Shown here piece by piece: positions 1 through 11,122 of a stretch of DNA of 64,000 nt. Source of the stretch: Branchipolynoe longqiensis (taxonomy: Eukaryota; Annelida; Polychaeta; Phyllodocida; Polynoidae). Numbering within the stretch: the stretch's first letter is position 1; every line of letters starts with the position of its first letter. The stretch spans positions 84,994,709 to 85,058,708 of the forward strand of contig CM059190.1 in NCBI GenBank assembly GCA_030323885.1, given 5' to 3'. Both the position numbers and the translations under genes were made by a program. The notes under the pieces are model-generated. The model ran no database searches. It saw only the letters and a list, made by a program, of their open reading frames with translations, and was not told the DNA's origin.

Positions 1-100
1 ACCCAAGATGGTAGCTACAGAAAGATCCTGATTAATTATTCACCCCCAAAAGTAGAGGGCTATAATAAATAAGAATTTGAAGTATATATTTAGCACTTTA

Positions 101-799
101 TGGCCCTGTCACATTACGATGCATCTCGCAAGCGCGTGGCCAACGGCTAAAATCACTTTTAAATGTTGAGATGCATCAAACTTTTCGGTGTGGGGGGCAA
201 AGTCGGATGTATATATACCGTATACACAACGTAGCAAAGCATATATATGGCTACGGTGCCTCCCGGCGAAAGACGCTGGCAATACGCTCACGGTACGCTC
301 GCAGAATGCCGGTGAATGTTATATACGTAATTCGATCACCAGAAGTATGCCTTATACGTTACATACATCAAGACATGGTGGAGAAACGCAAAACATACGT
401 TATCCGTACTTTAGATGAACGTTATCCATATGTTGTCAATACGTGGACTGTATGTTTCTGCTGGCTCTCCGTCCGACTGACATAGGTCAATGTAGTGCTA
501 CATAGTGAACAACGTTTTTCTAACGTACATCAACGTATGTCTAACATATACATAACGCATGCCCGACGTAAAAGCCACACGTTGTCGAACATCAAAAGTT
601 TTGTGCATGCACAAAACTTTCACGACCAGTTGACGAGCGACGCCGTATAACGACGAACATAAACATACATCAACATATACCAATGTACGCATAGCGAACG
701 CGTAGCGTTTGAGTGACGCATATCGACGTACACCAAAGTATTGGCGCAAAATCACCTATGTCGGCGCATACTTGTGCAATGCATCATAGTGTGACAGGG
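101..799. mobile_element. Foldback DNA transposon, element A
   Basis: Terminal inverted repeats of about 21 bp (CCCTGTCACATTACGATGCAT at the left, CCCTGTCACACTATGATGCAT on the complement of the right) bound a 0.7-kb segment with no coding capacity. TTA lies directly outside both ends (98-100 and 800-802), a probable 3-bp target duplication. The inside is rich in acgta/tacgt and catacg words and is largely self-complementary. PIF/Harbinger elements are known to make 3-bp TWA duplications, so a non-autonomous Harbinger-type assignment is likely but inferred. Short open frames here are chance reads of the repeats. Confidence 0.7.
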
Positions 800-802
800 T
801 TA

Positions 803-1311
803 TTAGATTACAAAGTCATGTGGTTATTTCCATAACCGAGCTTTCCTACACTTGTTCTATAGGGTTGATTAGCAGCACTGTCCTAGCTGGAGACAATGCT
901 GCGGGAGTACCTAGGCTTTGCTGCCAACATCTTTGGTCAAGCACTTTGAGTATTTCAAGCTGACGCCCCATAATAACTGATAAAGGGGACCTTTTGTAAA
1001 AACCACCGAGCTACTGGTTTAAAGTAATATCACTGACGGATAGTGTCATGGTCAACTTGCACCGATAAGTAGAGATATGAATGTAGTATTTACCTCTCCA
1101 CTCGTCGTAGCAATCCTACTCCTCAATAGAGACGTGTTATCTACACATAGTGTGTGTATGTATATAGATATGCTCTATAATCTACTATGGGAATATAAAC
1201 AAGGACATCAGTGATGACCATTTCAAGAGTTCATTTTTAAGCTAAGCCCCCCCCCCCCCCCTCCCGCATGCCTTCCCATCACCCGCTCCTACTGGTGTCA
1301 ATGACTGCTAA
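803..1311. other. Unannotated spacer with a poly-C run
   Basis: Ordinary AT-rich sequence with no convincing coding region. A C homopolymer lies near 1249-1262. TAA at 1309-1311 is the left target copy of the next transposon. Confidence 0.5.
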
Positions 1312-2007
1312 AGGGGCTGTCACATTAGGGTTTTTTGCGGGAGCGTATGGTGGCGTAGGCGCGTTATGTCATATACGTCGGCATACGCTGTATACGCTAC
1401 TCATACGCTACGCATACGCTACTCATACGCTACTCATACGCCGCCAGATGCCGGCTTATGAGGCATACGCCGCCATACGCTTTCATAAATCCGTCCGTCC
1501 ACATTTTTTTGTGCATGCTAAAAAAATCTCGACCTATGAGAGCGTATGGCCCATACGCAACTCATATGCTGACATACGCTCCTCATACGCCGGCATACGC
1601 TCCTCGTACGCTAGCGGTACGCCGGCATAGGTTTTTCATACGCTCAACTTGTGTCATACGCTCTCTAGCGTATCTCTAGCGTATGTAGCGTACGCATAAC
1701 CTACGAGTTACGTATGGGAGCGTACTCCTAGCGTATGCACAGCGTATGCACAGCATATGCACGCTACTCATACGCGCATACGCTATGCGTACGCTACTCG
1801 TACGCTCCACATGCCAATCAAAACTGTCAAAAAATGCCACAGCACGCTCCCACACACTCCTCATACGCTCCTCGTACGCTCCTCATAGGTTCCACATACG
1901 CTCAAAACCAGCCAAAAGGTCACCAAATGTCATCATAGGCCGGCACGCGCAGGACCTACGTAGGTTTTCAATACGCTCCCGCCATACGCCGTAATGTGAC
2001 AGGGCCT
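1312..2007. mobile_element. Foldback DNA transposon, element B (catacgc repeats)
   Basis: The left end AGGGGCTGTCACATTAGGG and the complement of the right end AGGCCCTGTCACATTACGG form inverted repeats. They are flanked by exact TAA duplications (1309-1311 and 2008-2010). The interior is almost entirely degenerate catacgc/gcgtatg words read in both directions, matching the subterminal gcgtatgg motif. Element C (14106-14553) is an inverted, shorter relative. There is no transposase. Non-autonomous, probably Harbinger-like by target-site length. Confidence 0.8.
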
Positions 2008-2239
2008 TAAGCAAGCTTCCAAGTTTCACCGACAGTTGGCATATTCAGCAGCACAACCCCAACAGTGTTTGTCCACGGCCCTGAAGTTATGGATTTATGG
2101 AAATAAATGAAAGGAAAGACATTTTTTTTGAATGAAGAAATACAAATTGAAGAAATCTCATAGCATGTGAATCAATACGTAGAACTCCGTCAGCACAATA
2201 TATGCTGACGGGCTATTTTTGGTGTTACATGTTTATTTT

Positions 2240-2345
2240 GATAGCTATATATAGATATTATATAATATATATATATCACATTTATTATGCTGAGGTATGT
2301 GTATACATATATATATATATACATATATATATATGTATATAAATA
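2240..2345. repeat. AT-rich microsatellite cluster
   Basis: Runs of alternating TA and ATATAC without coding content, just 5' of a SINE. Confidence 0.8.
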
Positions 2346-2367
2346 ATATAATCTGAATATATAGATA

Positions 2368-2680
2368 GCGGACGCGGTGGCCGAATCAGTAGAACACAGT
2401 TCGAATCCCAGCCGAGTCAAACCAGTAACTTATAAAGTTGGTACTTGTTCCTACCTAGCCTGGCGCTCGACATTACTAGGATAGGACAAGGTCTGGTTAG
2501 CATAGTGTCAGGATAATGTACCCGTGTATGATATTTGGTCATGCTACCGGCGGCCTGGTCTACCAGTACCAGTGGGGCAGCACTATAAAGTCACCACGAG
2601 TGCGTACTGTCACAAGTTGGTACCCATCCTGATATGACCTTACATGTTGCTAGGACATGAAACAACAACAAACAACCAAC
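2368..2680 (+). mobile_element. tRNA-derived SINE, family S1
   Basis: The head (GGACGCGGTGGCCGAATCAG, then GTTCGAATCCC) carries pol III A-box and B-box-like motifs. The body, with words such as GTCAGGATAATGT, GGGGCAGCACTATAAAGTC and CATCCTGATATGACCTTA, recurs more than ten times in this window. The tail is aacaacaaacaac. The body defines the family used below. Orientation is set by head and tail. Confidence 0.85.
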
Positions 2681-2913
2681 TAATCTATATATTTAATCTG
2701 ATTCATCTCTAAACCCTGCCCCTTCCCTCGACCCCCATATCATCTGGATACTGCATACTTGTATCCTTGGCTGGCTCTGGACGGGATGTTCGCGTTCTGC
2801 TTTGAGGGTCGTGGGTTCGATTACACTTACAAAAATTAAATCTTTTGCTATCTTACATCAAAGACAATGTATCGTACATTGTCTTTGCTTCCATGGCGCT
2901 CATCATTATTAAC

Positions 2914-2990
2914 GCACGGTAAGGAGTAGTTGGCTTAATGTCAGGATAATGTGACTGAGTAGGGGGTATCGGATCGTGGTGTGTGAATTC
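2914..2990 (+). mobile_element. SINE S1 fragment
   Basis: Only the central S1 words remain (GGCTTAATGTCAGGATAATGTG and following). Both ends are lost. Confidence 0.65.
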
Positions 2991-4130
2991 AAACCCTTAG
3001 AACTATTTTGAGGTTTTGCTACGTTTTCTTTTAGATAAATCTATTTGCTACATATTTAACAGATGCATAGGGCCTATATTACGTTGAGCATTATAATCTA
3101 CCCCGCATTAGTTTGACACAGCTTTTATTCTAAATGGTTGAACTTAGAAATATTTGAAGTAAAATCATGCACAATTAATTTGTTGCATATATACATCAAA
3201 ATTATTGGACACCATAGGTATCAGCAGTAACAGGTTCACTTACATTAACCTGCAATTCCGTTTTAAGTTCCATGTAGCAACAAATGTTGAATGAGTGGAC
3301 CACAATCTAAGTTGGAAATACCGGATCAAAATCTAGGTAAGTATTTTGGTTTTGAAATTATTTTTTAGATGTTTGAATAAATTAATAAATAAAACAATAA
3401 AACACTTACCATGCACGACATGGCTATACAGCAGTAAGAAGAGTAGGGTGAGTTTGAGGGGAGCTGTGCATGTAGACATCCTTGTTCCCTTTACCCTGCC
3501 TGTGTCTGGCATTGAAGTGTTGGGTACTCTGTAAAGCTGAGCTCTTTCATAGTAAACGACTTGTGTAATGCCCTTAGATGCCTGCAGGATTGCATGTTCA
3601 ACGTGATATCAAAGACCCTCTAATATTAAGATGCCTCACTCCCTATCTCTCCCAAGGTAATGTAAATTTTGCAGTGCCACCTTGTGGTGAGTTTGATCAG
3701 CCCAGCTGCTGGTTGGTGTTTCACATGTAAACACATACAATTATATTATAGATGAGATAGGTAAGTATGAATACACATCAATATGAAATTGCTATGAACA
3801 AATACAAATCATGATCAGCATCATCATCAGCATTGCCATCATCACACATCTTTCACATTCATATATACATTTATACATATAATATGGCAACTGTTTAACC
3901 AATAGAACAGCCAGCGCCCAAAGTGGTGGGTTTGATCATTTTGATTACAGAGTACAGGCTGAGTGAGCCATCTTAGTATTATAGGGTCTTTGGTGATATT
4001 CGCAGAATGTTGTGATGTCCACCTAGGTGTTATGACCCATTACATCAGCAGACCCGTGTTATGTATACATGTGCTCATGGTAATGGTGATTGAATGCAGG
4101 GTTATCGGTATGTATGGCAGCATGCTTAGA
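2991..4130. other. Intergenic sequence with a decayed family-G MITE
   Basis: No gene is visible. About 3145-3360 resembles an eroded copy of MITE family G (tattggacaccataggt, aacaggttca, ttggttttgaaatt in G order). The rest is AT-rich single-copy-looking sequence, with no frame showing a recognisable protein. Confidence 0.45.
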
Positions 4131-4990
4131 TTAAAGCTGCACAGTCCGATGAAAGCATTACATTTGTTTAAAACTAAAACATTTACTTAGATTTCATCAC
4201 ACATATATAATTTAGATACTAGTGAACTTAGTATGTCCTTCTATACAGCAATAAATCGTTACTAAAGACCCAGTCACACATAGCCGGACGAGCCCCGGAT
4301 TTTGAGCCGGACCACCCACGGACCAACAGCCCGGACTGTCCCGGACCGCCATGGATAAAATCACTGTTTTCGTCGATTTTTGCCTCGCAGTCACACTTTC
4401 CTGGATGAGCCCCGGACGAGCCCCGGACTGGGCCGGACCGGCCCCGGACGAAGCCGGACCACCCCCGGCCTGCCCCAGACCACCCCTGGACTATCCCGGA
4501 TCACCCCCGGACTATCCCGGATCATCCCCGGTCTTACAGGGGCAGTCCGGGAGTGGTCCGTGGCTAGGCCGGGGGTACTCCTGGATAGTCCGGGAATGGT
4601 CCGGGTCAAACCCTGGCTCAAAATGAACCCGGACCACCCCCGGACAGGCCCGGTCCACCCCCAAAATACCCGGACCAACCCCGGATCAGGCTGGATTGAG
4701 CCCGGATCGCAAAATCCCCCGGACCGCCCCGGATGTTTTAAGCATTTTACAACATCCGGGGCTGACCCCGGACGCCGCCGGACGAGCCACGGATCAGGCC
4801 GGATCAGGGGGTGTTGGCACGGACGAGCCACGGACGTGGCTGATCACCCCGGATTGCCCCGGACCACCCCGGATGGCGGTCCGGGGCTCGTCCGGCCCCT
4901 GATCCGGGTATGTGTGACTGGGGCTTAAGTCAATTTTGTTAAACATGTTTCTACTTAAGCCTATGGTGTCAGCTGGCATGCATGCCAAAG
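4131..4990. mobile_element. MITE family G copy split by foldback element E
   Basis: Begins with the G terminal motif AGCTGCACAGTCCGATGAAA and contains the G interior (gtgtcagctggcatgcatgcc). Family G is a palindromic, non-coding MITE whose ends read AAAGTTGCATAGTCCGATG. This copy is interrupted at 4266-4925 by element E. Sister copies lack E, so the pre-insertion sequence is visible. Confidence 0.7.
4266..4925. mobile_element. Foldback DNA transposon, element E (CCGGAC repeats)
   Basis: Inverted ends: AGACCCAGTCACACATAgcc at the left, AGCCCCAGTCACACATAccc as the complement of the right. Flanked by TAA at 4263-4265 and 4926-4928. The interior is about 650 bp of CCCCGGACC/GGTCCGGG words, self-complementary and very GC-rich against AT-rich flanks. 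Several long open frames on both strands (4380-4928, 4391-4831) are artefacts of this stop-poor repeat. The host is MITE G, where the empty site carries a single copy of the target. Confidence 0.85.
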
Positions 4991-5004
4991 TTAATGTGGC
5001 ATCT

Positions 5005-5714
5005 TTTAAAGGTGCATAGTTCGATGAAATATGAAATTTTCAAAACCAAAACAATTATCTGGAGTTTATTTTTACATATATCTAACTTAGATACTGATGC
5101 ACTTATTGAACATTTGATTCTCCATAGAAGGGAATACTGAGTCAATTCAATAGAAAAGGTTAGTGTAGAGGTCTATAGCCCTGTTTACACGGGCGATTTA
5201 AAACGCCACATATAAAACACCTTGCCTAGATCGACTCACATTTGCCGTGTAGACGCACCTCTGTGGCGTTTTAGGGCTGAATCGATTCATATGAAACGGT
5301 TCATCTATACCACCTTGCGAGGTAGTATAGATGAAGCGATTCAGCTGGTTCCCGGGTGGCAATGGTGTAAAATAGTGGTGCTCGCCGGCTACAGGCGCAC
5401 CACAGGCTGCTGGTTCCCGGTCGCTGACACACTTTCAAACTCCCTCGTGTAAACGCACCACTACATCGCTTCATATAAATCGATTTGTCTAGATCGTTTC
5501 ACAATTCCCCGTGTAAACACAGCTTATGGTGTCAGAGTTTTGGCAAGCTTGCCAAAACTAATTTTCCTTGTTTGCACTTTAAATATCTAAAAAGTTTACC
5601 ATTTAAAATAAAAGTAACGTTAAGCTAATGTAAAGTAGATAGTAGTGATCGATCTAATATATTTATCTCAGAAAAATTACAGAAACTCAAAACCATCGGA
5701 CTATGCAACTTTAA
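5005..5714. mobile_element. MITE family G copy split by element F
   Basis: Left end ttaaaggtgcatagttcgatg and right end catcggactatgcaacttt are inverted. An internal palindrome ttttggcaagcttgccaaaa lies at about 5539-5558. Foldback element F is inserted at 5177-5524. No coding content. Confidence 0.8.
5177..5524. mobile_element. Foldback DNA transposon, element F
   Basis: 348 bp with inverted ends AGCCCTGTTTACACGGG and AGCTGTGTTTACACGGGG (complement). Bounded by TAT at 5174-5176 and 5525-5527. Related MITE G copies (e.g. 37800-37840, other strand) read through the same point with one TAT. The interior is rich in gattcatatgaaacg-type self-complementary words. No transposase. Confidence 0.85.
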
Positions 5715-5722
5715 TTTAAAAT

Positions 5723-5910
5723 CAGGACATGACCTTAGATGTTGCCAGGACGTAAAACTCCAACAACCAACCATTTCATTTATAATATCTCTAATGTTAA
5801 CCATCTATAACCAAAGTTACTTCAAGCTAAAATAAATGTACTTTATGATGATATTCATCTGCTAAATATGACAAACTCAAAGCCATCGGCCTATGCCCCT
5901 TTAAGTCTGC
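5723..5910. mobile_element. SINE S1 tail fragment and partial MITE G
   Basis: 5723-5772 holds the S1 3' words (gaccttagatgttgccagga, aaactccaacaacc). About 5800-5910 ends in the G motif ccatcggcctatgcccctttaa. Both are truncated. Confidence 0.55.
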
Positions 5911-6129
5911 TGACTGTGTGACAAGCGCAAAGCTGGCAGTGTTTTATGGTGAAGGTTTGGGTTATGTAGAAGCGCGTGCATTGCCTGATGTGAAGTAATT
6001 GATTTGTTTTAATATCTAAATATGACCGGATGATTTATTATGTAAATCACATGGGCAACATTCGATAAAGCAACGCCGCATCAATCCAGTGGTATAGTGC
6101 TTAAACAACGAAGTGAGAGAACGTGTATT

Positions 6130-6905
6130 ATGGATAGACGAAATCACAGTTCCGAGTGCGCATGCGCTGAAAACGGCATTGGGAGCAAAGCAAAGGCGTA
6201 CGGCCATTGAATTTGCCGATACGCGTAGGGCAAAACTTCCATTTTATTCCAAATCAATAGAAATACATAACAATTTGGCGAAAACATGGACGGAAGGATG
6301 CAATATAATAATATAATGAATATGTTTAAGACATAACTCTCCATAATTAAGCATTTTGAGCTAAGAAACATACAATTTCAGTCACTTTACAGGCTGATGT
6401 TTACATCACCATTGATTAGCCATAAGTAATTCTTGTTCTAAATATTAAAATGTCAAATGTGTAAAAAAAAAAACTTGTTTCAAAGAAATATATAACCAAT
6501 ATCTGATTAACCCTACTCATTTTCTATTTCTACATATGTCATTAACCATAGGATATAAATAAAAACATGAATAAAATAAGTAAACCTGATTCTGGCTATG
6601 GCTCTAACACTAGTCTGAGTGCCCAGATTTGTCTAACTCTAAATGCACATGGCATAAGATGTGCTGATTATATTGATGTAAATGCAATGCTGGATAAAAC
6701 ATTAATATCTTAATTTATTATATATATTTTTTTAGTTAGTGTTCTATGTTTCAAACAAGAGTTGAGATGAACTGAAACTAGCACATTTCATAACTGCACC
6801 CAGTGTATTAGCATGTGCCATGTGCTTCTCGTGGGTTTGTTTTGCTCTGACACATCCCACAATGCACCACGTGGCTGGAATGGTGATGTAGTCTATTCAA
6901 TAATA
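6130..6905. repeat. Dispersed repeat R1, copy 1
   Basis: Non-coding AT-rich unit that recurs in the adjacent tandem duplication (8674-9345) and, diverged, at 52256-53830. Shared words include gcgcatgcgctgaaaacgg, acaatttggcgaaaacatgg and tgcacccagtgtattagcat. The class is unknown; no terminal repeats or coding domains were recognised. Confidence 0.65.
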
Positions 6906-6925
6906 ATTGTAAAAAATTAAATAAG

Positions 6926-7440
6926 GGCCCTCCCCAAAAAGAACAATTGGTGATCGTCCTTTTGCGCACAAATAAGAGTCTCCTTCTCCTCTCTGCTGCG
7001 CCTCGCTCCTCCTTGATTATGTCTGAAAAAAGTTCCAGGAGGAGGAGCCGGCAAGCATTTCACTTTCTCCCTCTTATTCCATCCAAGTCTCCAGCTCGCT
7101 GGCTGGTTATCATAGATCAAGGAGACACGGCCCTTTGACTCAACTCTCCTCATTTCTCTTTCCTCTTTTCTACCCTTTCTTATTTTTTCTCCCAGGCTTA
7201 CTCCTCCCCCCGATCAAGGGAGTTGTTTGCTTGGATGAGACCCTTTTCCTTTTTCGCTTTTCACTTTGTTCTTATTCCCAGACCCGCCTGTTCCTGTCCC
7301 TCCCTCCTGAACCCCCAGCTGCTGGATATGAGTGCACTGCTACCGGCGGACTGGAGTGATCTAGAGCCGCCCCAACGACTCTTAATTAGTTGTTGTAAAG
7401 AGATCCCCGCTTCTATAACCGTCCCACCTGAAGTTTAATC
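6926..7440. repeat. Dispersed repeat R2, copy 1
   Basis: About 500 bp, pyrimidine-rich, recurring at 9364-9878 (tandem duplicate) and at 27965-28475 (diverged). Shared words include gattatgtctgaaaaaagttcc, gggagttgtttgcttgg and tttgactcaactctcc. It resembles an untranslated or terminal-repeat segment of a retroelement. No coding domain; identity unknown. Confidence 0.6.
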
Positions 7441-7597
7441 TTCAATCCAAAGATCGGGCTGATTTATCGGTGCCTTTCTATATTGCTGCAGTTCTGCAGC
7501 CGGTAACAATCGTAAGGTTACGAACCACCCAAGAGCAGTAAGCCAGAGGCCAGTTGGTTTTGTTTTTGAGGGGAGCATATGACGTAGACATAACACG

Positions 7598-7727
7598 TAA
7601 TGGCCGAATGAGTTGAGCATCTGCCTCCCGTTCTGCTAAATCCTGAGATTCGAACTCCTGGATTCGAACCCTGGAACAGTCAAACCAATGATTTTTTAAT
7701 TGATACTGGTCACTACCTAGTGTCAGT
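7598..7727 (+). mobile_element. SINE S1 head fragment
   Basis: tRNA-like head only (aatggccgaatgagttgagc, ggattcgaaccctggaacag, tcaaaccaatga). Its duplicate is at about 10036-10165. Confidence 0.7.
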
Positions 7728-7819
7728 TTAAAAAAAGTCTAAAATTTTATAAAAAATCAGTGCCGGGCGATTTTTTAGGCAAGGGCGGGCACGATCACCA
7801 ATTTTGTTTTTGTGGCTTA

Positions 7820-8673
7820 TGGGGCTGTCACACTACGACGCTTCTCACCGGCGACCCGTCGACGTGTTGCATTTTTGGGGAAGCGTCGGGACGCGTTAGC
7901 GGCGCATTAGGGGCGCGTCGGTACACGTCGGTACACTGTCCTTGACGTTGACGGTCGGCAGACAACGTCGGCGAGCTTTATTGGTCGCTGAGTGTTTTCA
8001 ACATGTCAAAAAAAAAAACACGACCGGCAGCGCACACAAATATATGGGTAAGGACGTTAGGAGGACGTTAGGCGGACGTTAGGCGGACGTTGACACACGT
8101 TACACGCGTGTTGGAGGGACGTTGCTCGCGCGTTGCTCTGTGTGTGCCTCTGTGCCTCTATGTGTGTGTCTGTGTCTCTGTGTGTGTCCCTGTGTCTGTG
8201 TGTGTATGTCTCTGTGTATCTGTGTCTCTGTGTGTGTCCCTGTGTCTGTGTGTGTATGTCTCTGTGTATCTGTGTCTCTGTGTGTGTCTCTGTGTGTATG
8301 TGTGTGTGTGTCTCTGTCTCTGTGTCTGTGCCTCTGTCTGTGTCTCTGTCTGCGTCTCTGTGTCTGTCTCTGTATGTGTCTCTGTATGTGTCTCTGTCTG
8401 TGTCTCTGTGTGTCTGTCTGTGTCTCTGTATGTGTCTATGTCTGTGTCTGTGTCTCTGTCTGTATCTCTGTCTGTGTCTGTGTCTGTGTGTGTCTGTGTC
8501 TCTGTATGTGTCTGTCTGTGTCTGTGTGTGTGTCTCTGTGTGTCTGTGTCTCTGTCTGTGTCTGTGTATGTCTCTGTATGTGTCTATGTATGTGTCTCTG
8601 TCTGTGTATGTGTCTCTATGTCTGTCTCTGTATGTGTCTCTGTATGTGTATGTGTCTCTGTCTGTGTCTGTGT
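7820..8673. mobile_element. Foldback element D, left part duplicated
   Basis: Left terminus TGGGGCTGTCACACTACGAC preceded by TTA (7817-7819), then the ggacgttagg repeat and the TG/TCTG simple repeat. The right end is missing because the tandem duplication breakpoint falls inside it. Confidence 0.75.
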
Positions 8674-11122
8674 CTTCCATTTTATTCCAAATCAATAGAA
8701 ATACATAACAATTTGGCGAAAACATGGACGGAAGGATGCAATATAATAATATAATGAATATGTTTAAGACATAACTCTCCATAATTAAGCATTTTGAGCT
8801 AAGAAACATACAATTTCAGTCACTTTACAGGCTGATGTTTACATCACCATTGATTAGCCATAAGTAATTCTTGTTCTAAATATTAAAATGTCAAATGTGT
8901 AAAAAAAAAAACTTGTTTCAAAGAAATATATAACCAATATCTGATTAACCCTACTCATTTTCTATTTCTACATATGTCATTAACCATAGGATATAAATAA
9001 AAACATGAATAAAATAAGTAAACCTGATTCTGGCTATGGCTCTAACACTAGTCTGAGTGCCCAGATTTGTCTAACTCTAAATGCACATGGCATAAGATGT
9101 GCTGATTATATTGATGTAAATGCAATGCTGGATAAAACATTAATATCTTAATTTATTATATATATTTTTTTAGTTAGTGTTCTATGTTTCAAACAAGAGT
9201 TGAGATGAACTGAAACTAGCACATTTCATAACTGCACCCAGTGTATTAGCATGTGCCATGTGCTTCTCGTGGGTTTGTTTTGCTCTGACACATCCCACAA
9301 TGCACCACGTGGCTGGAACGGTGATGTAGTCTATTCAATAATAATTGTAAAAAATTAAATAAGGGCCCTCCCCAAAAAGAACAATTGGTGATCGTCCTTT
9401 TGCGCACAAATAAGAGTCTCCTTCTCCTCTCTGCTGCGCCTCGCTCCTCCTTGATTATGTCTGAAAAAAGTTCCAGGAGGAGGAGCCGGCAAGCATTTCA
9501 CTTTCTCCCTCTTATTCCATCCAAGTCTCCAGCTCGCTGGCTGGTTATCATAGATCAAGGAGACACGGCCCTTTGACTCAACTCTCCTCATTTCTCTTTC
9601 CTCTTTTCTACCCTTTCTTATTTTTTCTCCCAGGCTTACTCCTCCCCCCGATCAAGGGAGTTGTTTGCTTGGATGAGACCCTTTTCCTTTTTCGCTTTTC
9701 ACTTTGTTCTTATTCCCAGACCCGCCTGTTCCTGTCCCTCCCTCCTGAACCCCCAGCTGCTGGATATGAGTGCACTGCTACCGGCGGACTGGAGTGATCT
9801 AGAGCCGCCCCAACGACTCTTAATTAGTTGTTGTAAAGAGATCCCCGCTTCTATAACCGTCCCACCTGAAGTTTAATCTTCAATCCAAAGATCGGGCTGA
9901 TTTATCGGTGCCTTTCTATATTGCTGCAGTTCTGCAGCCGGTAACAATCGTAAGGTTACGAACCACCCAAGAGCAGTAAGCCAGAGGCCAGTTGGTTTTG
10001 TTTTTGAGGGGAGCATATGACGTAGACATAACACGTAATGGCCGAATGAGTTGAGCATCTGCCTCCCGTTCTGCTAAATCCTGAGATTCGAACTCCTGGA
10101 TTCGAACCCTGGAACAGTCAAACCAATGATTTTTTAATTGATACTGGTCACTACCTAGTGTCAGTTTAAAAAAAGTCTAAAATTGTTAAAAAAATCAGTG
10201 CCGGGCGATTTTTTAGGCAAGGGCGGGCACGATCACCAATTTTGTTTTTGTGGCTTATGGGGCTGTCACACTACGACGCTTCTCACCGGCGACCCGTCGA
10301 CGTGTTGCATTTTTGGGGAAGCGTCGGGACGCGTTAGCGGCGCATTAGGGGCGCGTCGGTACACGTCGGTACACTGTCCTTGACGTTGACGGTCGGCAGA
10401 CAACGTCGGCGAGCGTTATTGGTCGCTGAGTGTTTTCAACATGTCAAAAAAAAAAACACGACCGGCAGCGCACACAAATATATGGGTAAGGACGTTAGGA
10501 GGACGTTAGGAGGACGTTAGGCGGACGTTAGGCGGACGTTGACACACGTTACACGCGTGTTGGAGGGACGTTGCTCGCGCGTTGCTCTGTGTGTGCCTCT
10601 GTGCCTCTATGTGTGTGTCTGTGTCTCTGTGTGTGTCCCTGTGTCTGTGTGTGTATGTCTCTGTGTATCTGTGTCTCTGTGTGTGTCCCTGTGTCTGTGT
10701 GTGTATGTCTCTGTGTATCTGTGTCTCTGTGTGTGTCTCTGTGTGTATGTGTGTGTGTGTCTCTGTCTCTGTGTCTGTGCCTCTGTCTGTGTCTCTGTCT
10801 GCGTCTCTGTGTCTGTCTCTGTATGTGTCTCTGTATGTGTCTCTGTCTGTGTCTCTGTGTGTCTGTCTGTGTCTCTGTATGTGTCTATGTCTGTGTCTGT
10901 GTCTCTGTCTGTATCTCTGTCTGTGTCTGTGTCTGTGTGTGTCTGTGTCTCTGTATGTGTCTGTCTGTGTATGTGTGTGTGTCTCTGTGTGTCTGTGTCT
11001 CTGTCTGTGTCTGTGTATGTCTCTGTATGTGTCTATGTATGTGTCTCTGTCTGTGTATGTGTCTCTATGTCTGTCTCTGTATGTGTCTCTGTATGTGTAT
11101 GTGTCTCTGTCTGTGTCTGTGT
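8674..11122. repeat. Tandem segmental duplication, unit 2
   Basis: Second copy of the 2.44-kb unit, 11 bp longer through one extra ggacgttagga repeat near 10500. It continues into the remainder of the simple repeat and the right end of element D, which the first copy lacks. Confidence 0.9.
9364..9878. repeat. Dispersed repeat R2, copy 2
   Basis: Near-identical duplicate of 6926-7440 created by the tandem duplication. Confidence 0.6.

Larger units (their letters stand above)
6236..8673. repeat. Tandem segmental duplication, unit 1 (2.44 kb)
   Basis: Repeated head-to-tail at 8674-11122 with only scattered differences, for example t/c in ctggaatggtg at about 6880, ttttat/tgttaa near 7745, and one extra 11-bp ggacgttagga unit in the second copy. 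It contains R1, R2, an S1 head and the left part of transposon D. The junction joins gtgtctgtgtct of the simple repeat to tccattttattcc. It is recent, or an assembly duplication. Confidence 0.9.

Noticed and set aside
1268..1994. Several frames of 60-120 codons in element B, considered as a CRISPR-like array because of regular catacgc words
   Set aside because: The words are short, degenerate, in both orientations and without unique spacers; it is a foldback transposon in an animal genome.
4380..4928. 182-codon frame and its minus-strand partner (146 codons)
   Set aside because: Low-complexity Pro/Gly/Arg reads of the CCGGAC filling of element E, open on both strands.
8057..8809. 250-codon minus-strand frame rich in Thr-Asp-Arg
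   Set aside because: Same simple repeat read on the other strand, joined to R1 sequence across the duplication breakpoint.
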